From Chrysemys picta bellii (lineage: Eukaryota > Chordata > Testudines > Emydidae), in NCBI RefSeq assembly GCF_011386835.1, contig NC_088792.1, positions 110,890,421 to 110,954,420 on the forward strand: a DNA stretch of 64,000 bases, read 5' to 3'. The position numbers were made by a program, and so were the translations under genes. The notes under the pieces were generated by a model. That model did not search any database. It was not told where the DNA came from and worked only from the letters and a program-made list of their open reading frames with translations. This document shows, piece by piece, positions 56,751 through 64,000 of the stretch (positions are counted from its first letter, which is position 1; each line of letters starts with the position of its first letter).

Positions 56751-57204
56751 AGTGTTGAAAGTACACAACTCTGATAAATCTTGAGTTTGGCTTTGGTGTT
56801 GTATTTTGATTATTTCCAAATTGTATTTAATCTTATCAGCATGTGTGTTTATTGTTTTAGTGTTTTCTCTGTAATGCTTTCACCATAATAATATATGTAT
56901 TTGCTTAGAATGCTGTGTGGTAATTTAACTGTGGGCAGTCATGCTGTTTATAGCCTCTGGAGAGAAAGCAAAGCAGCCCTGTTTAGGTAGTGTGACTTGC
57001 TGAGGAATTCACAGTATAGGCAGGGAACTGGGCAGCCTGGAAAAATTCCTCTCAGGAGGGAGAGAGATGCTTGTTTATGCCCAAGAGACGTTACGGCTGA
57101 GGAGCCAGGAACCTAGAGTGGATGCCTGTGACCTACAAACCCCTCAGTGCCAACTGGCAAAGAGTTCACTGTTCTGTAACAGTAACTACTGACAGGCCCA
57201 ACAG

Positions 57205-57475
57205 CAGGGCCGGCTCCAGGCACCAGGCAACCAAGCACATGCTTGGGGCGGCACCTGGTAAGGGGCGGCCAATCTTGGGGTGGCGGGGGGGCAGCGCAGC
57301 GCGGCATTCCGCAGGGGGGGTTCCGGCGGCTCGGCGGGGGGGCTCCGGCGGCGCGGTGCTCAGCGGGGGGGGCGGCGTGGAGCACGGCGCTGGGGGGGGT
57401 TTCCGGCGGTGCGGCACTCGGCGGGGGGGGGGGGCGGTGAGCGGGGCGGCACTTTTTTTTGCTGCTGTGGGGATA
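57205..57475. mobile_element. GC-rich repeat starting cagggccggctccagg
   Basis: The start (cagggccggctccaggcacc, then gcttggggcggc) is a common reptile repeat terminus of hAT-like form. The rest is G-rich (runs of 8-10 Gs, ggcggcg). No right terminus found; the many frames are composition artefacts. Confidence 0.45.
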
Positions 57476-57512
57476 TAAAAAGAAGGTAAAATGACACCTT
57501 TTTTTTAAAACA

Positions 57513-58380
57513 AAGGAAATACATTAGATCTAATCTACGTGGATTTCAGGGAGGCATTTGATGCAGTTCCTCATGGAAATTCTAGTTACATGGAAACTCC
57601 AGGGGGGGAGGGATAGCTCAGTGGTTTGAGCATTGGCCTGCTAAACCCAGGGTTGTGAGTTCAATCCTTGAGGGGGCCACTTGGGGATCTGGGGCAAAAT
57701 CAGTACTTGGTCCTGCTAGTGAAGGCAGGGGGCTGGACTCGATGACCTTTCAAGGTCCCTTCCAGTTCTAGGAGATGGGATATCTCCATTAACTTAAACT
57801 GGAGAAGATGGAGATTCATATGAGAAGTGAAAGGTGGATAAGGAACTGGTTAAAGGGGAGATTACAACTAGTCATACTGAAAGGTGAACTGTCAGGCTGG
57901 AGGGAGGTTACTACTGGAGTTCCTCAGAGACTGGTCTTGGGACCACTCTTATTAAACATTTTCATTAATGACCTTGGCACAAAAAGTGAGAGTACACTAA
58001 TATAATTTGCGGATGACACAACATTGGGAGGTATTGCCAATACAAAGGAGGACTGGAATATCATACAAGACCTGGAGGACCTTGACAACAGGAGTAATAG
58101 AAATGGGATTATATGTATTAGTGCAAAGTGAAAGGTCATACACTTAGGGACTAACAACAAGAATTTTTGCTATAAGCTGTGGACGTACCAGTTGGAAGCG
58201 ACAGAGGAGGAAAAATACCTGGATGTATTGGTTGATCACAGGACGACTATGAGTCGCCTATGTGATACAGCCATGAAAAAGGCTAATGCAACCCTAGGAT
58301 GCATCAGACGAGGTATTTCCAGTAGAGAGAGGTAGGTGTGAGTACCATTATACAAGACACTGGTGAAACCTCATCTGGAT
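57513..58380 (+). mobile_element. CR1 LINE ORF2 fragment, split by a SINE
   Basis: Starts inside the RT with DLIYVDFREAFDAVPH (catalytic Asp present), then after the SINE WRNWLKGRLQ-like IRNWLKGRLQLVI, VTTGVPQRLVLGPLLLNIFI and, with a shift, FADDTTLGG near 58,008. Continues to the LGCIRRGISS block and stops at LVKPHLD (58,380), where the sequence changes. Stops at several places. Confidence 0.85.
57605..57790 (+). mobile_element. tRNA-derived SINE with CR1-like tail, nested in CR1
   Basis: A box tagctcagtgg at 57,613-57,623 and B box gagttcaatcc at 57,656-57,666, then gggggccacttggggatctg and a tail ggggctggactcgatgacct to ggatatctcc. Flanks aaactccag (left) and aaactggag (from 57,796) match at 7 of 9 bases, a plausible target duplication. 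It breaks the CR1 frame after VPHGN. Confidence 0.85.
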
Positions 58381-58570
58381 CATCCTTCCTCCTCTACCAG
58401 GCATGTTTTATGATATATAAGATCACAACAAAGACATGCACACACTTTATTTCTCCTTTGAGAAAAAGTTGAATGACTGTGAGAGAAATAATAGTTGTTG
58501 TTAGGGATTCTTATTTGCCTTTGGGTCTTACAGATCAGTGTAATGCTTTCTAGCTCCGTTGACTCAGACT

Positions 58571-59117
58571 CATAGACTTTAAGGCCAGAAGGGACCCTCA
58601 TGATCATCTAGTCTAACCTCCTGCATATTGCAGAACCTCACCCACCCACCCTCTCTTGTAATAGACCCATAACTTCTAGTTGAGTTACTGAAGTCCTCAA
58701 CTCATGTCTTAAAGACTTCAAGTTACAGAGAATCCACGATTTACTCTAGTTTAAACCAGCAGAGGACCTGGGCCCCATGCTTCAGAGGAAGGTGAAAAGC
58801 CCCCAGGGTCTCTGCCATTTTGACCCAAGGGAAAATTCCTTCCCCACTACAGATATGGGGGTCAGTTAGACCCTGAGCATGTGGGCAAGACCCACCAGCC
58901 AGATACCTGGGAAAGAATTCTCTGTAATAATTCCGAGCCCTCCCTATCTAGTGCCCAGTCTCTAGCAATTGGGGATTTTTGCTCTTAGCAGTCACAGATG
59001 GGCCACATGCTGTTGTAGGCAGTCTCATCATACCAACCCCTCCATAGGCTTATCAAGCTCAGTCTTAAAACCAGTTAGGTTTTTTGCCCCTACTGCTCCC
59101 CTTGGAAGGCTGTACCA
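58571..59117 (-). mobile_element. CR1-type 3' UTR fragment (antisense)
   Basis: Starts catagactttaaggccagaa and follows the same phrases as 33,656-34,120 and 34,516 onward, including aagctcagtcttaaaaccag, where the other copy has its LTR insertion. It is therefore the empty-site reference for that insertion. Confidence 0.85.
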
Positions 59118-59275
59118 TAGGGATAATAGAACTGCCCAACCTCACAGGTGGTACACAGATAAATACATTAAAATTTGTGAGGTGCTCAGATACTATAATA
59201 TAAGAACCTAAGCTAGAGGGAGAACATAATTAAAAACAGATTTCATCATCCTAACTATAACACAGTCTAACCATA

Positions 59276-59790
59276 GAGTTGGGTGAAATTATTGTTATGA
59301 ATTGTTCATTTACTAAAAATGTATTTTTCAAGGCCCAAAATTATTCACTGAATGTCAGTCAAATTCAATGAATAGTTACGGTTGGGGGAAAAAAACTTAA
59401 AAGTTGAAACATTTGGTTTTGACCACTTCAAAATGTTTTGTTTCAAAACATTGTGTTTTACTTTCAAATTTGGCCACTGTAAAAAAAAAAAGGGGGGGGG
59501 GGGACAGTGGTGTATGGAAAACACCCATAACTGCTCAATTGGAATGAAAAACTAAAATAAAAATATTGTTTCGAATTAATCGAAATATTTCAGTCGACTC
59601 AAAACTAATTTACAACAAAAAATTCATTTTGAGACAATTAGAAACATTTTGGCTGATTTCAAAACAAAAAAATTTCAAGTTTTTCAATTTGATTAAATTT
59701 TTAAAAATGTTTCAGTTCAAGTTAAACCAGGTTTTTTCCTGATGTTTCCATTGAGTCCCCGAACTGAAAAGTCTATTATTTTCTCAGCTC
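59276..59790. mobile_element. Foldback MITE with GAGYTGGG ends (copy 2, 515 bp)
   Basis: Left gagttgggtgaaat (TA before it at 59,274-59,275) and right attttctcagctc form the inverted repeat. The interior alternates ttttgaaac and caaaat phrases and holds an A11G10 run at about 59,480-59,502. The right-hand TA is displaced by two bases. Confidence 0.7.
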
Positions 59791-60194
59791 CATATAACTG
59801 CTAATCCGAGATTCAATTCGCATTCATTATTGCACAAGACTTTTCCCATAGGAACATCAATCCATCTTAAACATAAATTATTAAAATAAAACAAACACAG
59901 TAGCTTTCATACAGTCCTATATGCTAAAATCAATATAAAACCATGGAAACCTAGAATACAGGAGAAATATCAGGAGGGGCAATAACAACGAATTCTTTAG
60001 GTCAACAGGACCAGTACAGACTCACAACTAATAGTAACCATGAGATTGTGACAAATTCCATTTCCTTACTCATGCAAAACTCCTTTTAAAGACATTTCTT
60101 TAAAATACTGCATTCCACAACATGCAATTTTTATGGAGCTGATCACATTAGTAAACACTACTATACGAAATAAGACAGAAAATATCATATAAAT

Positions 60195-60821
60195 AGATGG
60201 TGTGCCTGCACCTTAAATACTGTGTCCAGTTCTGGTGGCCACATCTCAAAAAGGATATAGTGGAACGTGAAAAGGTTCAGAAAAGGGAACATAGATGATC
60301 AAGGGTATGGAACAGTTTCTATACAAGGAGAGAGTAAAAAGATTAGGGTTGTTCAGTTTAGAGAGAGACAATTAAGGGGGGATATGATCGAGGTCTATAA
60401 AATCATGAATGGTGTGGAAAACAGGAACAGAGAAGTGTTATTTACACTTTCCCACAAAACCAGGGGATGAAATTAATAAGCTTAGTAGGTTTAATACAAA
60501 CATGAGGAAGTACTTTTTCACAAAACCTGAGGAATTCACTGCCCTGGGATGTTGTGATAGCCAAAAGTATAAATGGGTTCAAAAAGAACTAGATAAATTA
60601 ATGACTATTAGCCGAGATGGTTGGGGCATAATCCCATGCTTGGGGCGACCCTAAACCTCTGATGGCTAGAAGCCAGGAAGAGAAGACAAGGATGGATCTC
60701 TCCAAAATTGTCCTGTTCTGTACATTCCCCCTGAAGCTCTGGTACTGGCCACTATTGGAGACAAGATATTGGGATAGACCGACGATTGGGCTGATCCAGT
60801 ACGGTAGCTTTTATGTTCTTA
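60195..60821 (+). mobile_element. CR1 LINE 3' end fragment
   Basis: Starts at the LxYCVQFW block (aatactgtgtccagttctgg), continues with REVLFTLSHKT and KYFFTKPEEF, and ends in gggctgatccagtacggtag cttttatgttctta, a CR1 3' tail variant. Stops and a frameshift near 60,300 and 60,470. Confidence 0.85.
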
Positions 60822-62526
60822 CAATCAGCAATAAATGTTTGCAAGTTCACTTCCTAATATTTTATTGTGCTTGCATACCATGGTAGTAAGTACCTTGGAA
60901 ATGCCATAGACAGATTTTTTAAAGTCCATTATAAAAGAGTATGTTATTACTTGTATGGGGGAAATTATCCGTCTACAGTAGTGCTCCCTCAGGAAACAAA
61001 AGTCTGCCAATTTTCCTTGACAGTTAACATTTATATTGTGTCCCTGAAAGGTACATTTAGTCACGATTCTAACTATTGCTTTTCTCATGGCTTCATTAAA
61101 GTTACAGTTATTGATAAGCACAGTGAGTCTAGCTACAGTAAAATCTGAATACTGTACTACAATTTTCCTTGTCATGTAAGAACAAAACATTCTCAAATGA
61201 AGGAAGTTGTTTTAAGTTACATAACATTAATCTGTGTCAGTAAAAGGAACATGCAGAGAAGCACCAATTAGCTAAAGGGACAAGGGCAGCTTATTCAGAG
61301 CTTGCAGCTGTGGTCCTGCAATCTCCTTTAAGTAAATAGAGGCTTCAGTCCTGTCTCTCTCAGAACAAGTTCAGGAAATCCAATGCTTTCTTTATGCTAT
61401 TAGAGGTTCTCATCAGGAGCGGAAAGCTTTAGATATATCATCTCCCACTGGATCTATTCCTATATCTATCTTGCTTACCTTTCAGCTGGTTTTCTTTCCA
61501 AATTTTGTGCCCACTAAGATATGTTCAGGTATTTTGGTTTCACCAGCACTGCAGGTTTCAGAGATGCAAAGGCAACTGAGCATTTTAATTTCAGACAGTT
61601 TCTTATGAAAGATCTCTTGAAGTGGGAATCAAATATTTTGCTGCGTGCACGCCTATTCTGGTTGAGTAAGAGAACAGATGATTACTTAGTTATAAATCTC
61701 AAATGACAAAATATATAGAAAAAGCTATTTAAATTATGATGTGTTATTATAGCCATAGGATGCATTTTGCTGAAACGCACAACTGTTAGATAGGACTAGA
61801 TATTTGTGAAAATGTTTATTAAATTTAGGATTAAGCTAAAGCATCTAATGATTGAGAGGCTAAAATCATTGTGTGTCATTTAAAAGCTTGGATACTTTAA
61901 TTAAAACAAAGTCCTTGTACATCCTATGATTGTCAATCAGTCAATTGCCACCTAGTACTGTAAGGTTCTGCAAGTTGGGATATACTGCAAAGCAAGTGAA
62001 GGTGGAGAAAACTTAAGACATGCAACAAGCTGAATATTAGGTAGACTTTACAATGAGCAAATGGACTCCCATGTTTAGTCACTGAGAAATTCTTCAAAGA
62101 AGGGATTGTGTTATATGATACTTCTCTCTTTTCTTTTATGTGTAATTAACTTTCTGTAAAATTTCTCTTCAAAGTCATTGATCACAAACAAGGTGATAAA
62201 ACATGATAATTTGCATTAGCCAATAACAGGCTGAGATAGATGAGGGCACATGGCCTGCCAGTTCCTATTGGACAGAAACATTGATGAACTGTTAATAGCA
62301 ATTAAGAGTGCTAGCTGCAAGCACTATGAGTTAACGTGATAACAAAAAAAGATGGCAACTACTCATCATGCTTTTCACAAGTCTTTTCTTAATTACTGAG
62401 ATTCTTTGATGAACGTGAACAATGAAAACCACAAAAACACGATATGAGTGTGGAAAATGAGGAAGTTATGTGTATTATTTTTATAAATATCATATGCCCC
62501 TTTAATCCACAGGAGTTAAATCAAAG
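60822..62526. other. No gene seen
   Basis: AT-rich unique-looking sequence. Frames at 60,825-61,196 overlap on both strands and have no recognised domain. Confidence 0.45.
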
Positions 62527-62532
62527 GAGGTT

Positions 62533-63189
62533 GTTAAGGGAGAAACCCATAGGAAATTCAATAGTGGCAAAGATAAGACACCTTGAGGATACAATGGCTG
62601 GGCCATCGATATGGAACCAACTGCCTGTCTGGCTCCATCCAGGCTAGAATGGTTTACTCTTCCCAAGGCTATAGCCTGGCATCAAAGAGGACCCTAAAAG
62701 GGGTGGGAGGTTGGGTGAGCTAGGCGAGGCTGCTCGCCTGTTTCAGTGAAAAAGCTCAGAGTCTGGCAAACACACAAAGGGGGAGAAGTAGAAACTGCAG
62801 CGGGGTGTCTTCCTGCCAGAGATGGAGTTAGCTGGGCCAAGGAAAACGTACAAAGGTGTAAATAATGTTCACGTGTGTAGACCTTTGATTATTTTTACCC
62901 TTTACTCTATGTGTTTTGCATGTTTGAGGAGTGAATAAATAATACTTTGTTTTGAAAATGCTGTTTCTGTGTCACTGCAAAAGTTGTGGTCACAGGCTAC
63001 CCAAGGGAAACCCTTACAAGTGGTAAGCCAAATTAGGCCTCTGTCATTAATATGGGCAGGAACCAGGGGGTTGCAGCCCAGGGATCCAGTCTAAGAGTGG
63101 CTGGATTGCAGGGCTTCACCCCGAGTGCAGTGTAGAAAGCCGGGCTTGTCATCTAAGGGGTGAACAGTTCACTCTGGAGCCGTGACAAT
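62533..63189 (+). mobile_element. Possible solo LTR (657 bp)
   Basis: The hexamer gaggtt lies directly outside both ends (62,527-62,532 and 63,190-63,195). The block is GC-richer than its flanks, and AATAAATAA near 62,934 is followed by tttgttttgaaaatgctg, resembling a polyA region. Terminal bases are not a clean TG...CA, so this is a candidate only. Confidence 0.4.
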
Positions 63190-63195
63190 GAGGTT

Positions 63196-64000
63196 TTATA
63201 AAAAAATGTGCCCAGGCATCACTCTGGTTGCACACACACACTAAACCACACAGCAGAACTAATTTATACATGAGAAATTATAGATTCTCCTTCCCCATTG
63301 AGCTTTCAGGAGTAACAAAATACCAGCACCCAAATTCCTCCACATACCCTTTTTGGTGTTTTCAAAAGCCTTGGAATGCAGATGGGCTTTTCGGTATGCC
63401 CAGAAAGCCAAGAGATCTGGGCTCTGCCAGATGAAGGTGGGAAGCTGTTTTCAAAGTTGAGAGAGATTCATTGAAAATGTTTTGCCTGCCGCCCCTTCAT
63501 GGTTAAATTATAGGGCTTGTCAATTTGGGCATCAGCTAATTTCATCTGCCACAGAACCCACTTCTTTGACCTAACCCTTCCCATAATAATAGCAACAAAA
63601 AAACGAAATGCACACCAATTAATTTAAAAAAACAACAACTATGGAGCCAAGTCACAGCAGGTCAGTAGACAGAATGTGGGAGATGTTAATCTGTACGCTT
63701 CACGGTTTCATGATACACAGACATTGCAGAAATGGGGACAATATAACAGCTTAATCCAAAATTACTGAAATTAATTACAATGGGCTTTGGATCAGGCCCT
63801 AAACTAGATGGATACTGATAAACTTAAACAGAACAGCTGTGGTCTTTAACAAACAAAGAGGGGCTCTCTCAGGCAGGCAGGACCCAAACTATTTAGGTTT
63901 CTCATTTAAAAGAGATCTAGTTAGAAAGCTCAGGTGCTTTACTACCAGCTCTTAAAAAAACTGCACTCAAATGTATTGGCAGTCAGCACTGATCTTGGAA
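63196..64000. other. No gene seen
   Basis: AT-rich. (CA)n near 63,230-63,241. The phrase acaatgggctttggatcagg at about 63,777 belongs to the short repeat also seen near 3,305. Confidence 0.45.

Larger units (their letters stand above)
54559..57137 (+). mobile_element. LTR-like repeat family X, copy 2 (interrupted)
   Basis: Parallels 39,532-42,660: tgtgacagatatgg, ttctgcaatatcc, tgtattattgtggg, aacaatgtgccagacaagaa, then after the inserts gagaaagcaaagcag, ggcagggaactgggcagcct and gaggagccaggaacctagag. It is interrupted by the LTR at 55,122-56,355 and by a LINE remnant (56,390-56,750). A TATAAAG lies near 54,962. Confidence 0.55.

Noticed and set aside
57113..57489. Overlapping Gly/Ala/Arg-rich frames
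   Set aside because: They are G-rich repeat sequence next to a hAT-like terminus, not coding.
57613..57666. A functional tRNA gene
   Set aside because: A and B boxes are present, but the sequence continues into a LINE-type tail with no acceptor stem closure, so it is a SINE.
1..64000. CRISPR array, bacterial operon or viral genome
   Set aside because: The repeat content is vertebrate throughout; no regularly spaced direct repeats with unique spacers and no compact gene clusters are present.

Overview
The window looks like non-coding vertebrate chromosomal DNA, most likely from a cryptodire turtle. I found no host exon, tRNA gene or rRNA gene that I can support. The organism call rests on the repeats. 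There are many CR1 LINE copies ending in the octamer-like (A)TTCTATG tail. There are two tRNA-derived SINEs whose 3' tail is the CR1 3' end, the arrangement known for the tortoise Pol III/SINE. There are old MIR/CORE-SINE pieces, and many TA-flanked foldback DNA elements of a type I associate with turtles and crocodilians. A crocodilian is the main alternative; mammal and bird fit less well.

Region by region. 1-13 kb: a CR1 3' fragment at the left edge, AT-rich unique sequence, several MITEs (two abut at 5,911), MIR relics, and a degraded LINE C-terminus at 11.5-12.4 kb (minus strand). 13.1-14.4 kb: a minus-strand Gypsy-like LTR element reduced to a 692-bp LTR, a gag scrap with two tandem CCHC knuckles, and a second LTR end. 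14.4-21.8 kb: a GC-rich Tx1-clade LINE on the plus strand with 5' leader, ORF1 with a CCHC knuckle, and ORF2 with endonuclease and reverse transcriptase. It looks close to full length but is dead through stops, frameshifts and a changed RT catalytic residue. 22-28.5 kb: CR1 fragments, a pair of TA-flanked elements with GC-rich cores, and a large inverted-repeat element that has taken a small hAT insertion. 28.5-37.7 kb: mostly unique AT-rich DNA with an RTE-like LINE fossil and a CR1 carrying an LTR insertion. 37.7-42.7 kb: a minus-strand CR1 that keeps an esterase-type ORF1 scrap, then an LTR-like repeat split by a fairly intact CR1 ORF2 and by a SINE. 44.7-49.3 kb: a nested block of tRNA-like modules, an ERV-type LTR, a hAT MITE and a solo LTR. 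49.4-54.2 kb: unique DNA, an LTR inside a MIR, and a MITE. 54.2-60.8 kb: an 87-bp palindrome with a 14-bp target duplication, a second copy of the 39.5-kb LTR-like family split by a 1,234-bp solo LTR, and CR1 copies with a nested SINE. 60.8-64 kb: mostly unique DNA and one LTR-like block.

Nothing here works as a gene system. The window is a record of transposition in which order of insertion can be read from nesting and target duplications. The items most worth a second look are the Tx1-type LINE, the palindrome at 54.3 kb, the two clean solo LTRs, the abutting MITEs, and the LINE-SINE tail pair at 42.2-42.5 kb. All family names were assigned by eye from motifs and remembered consensus features; no database search was run.
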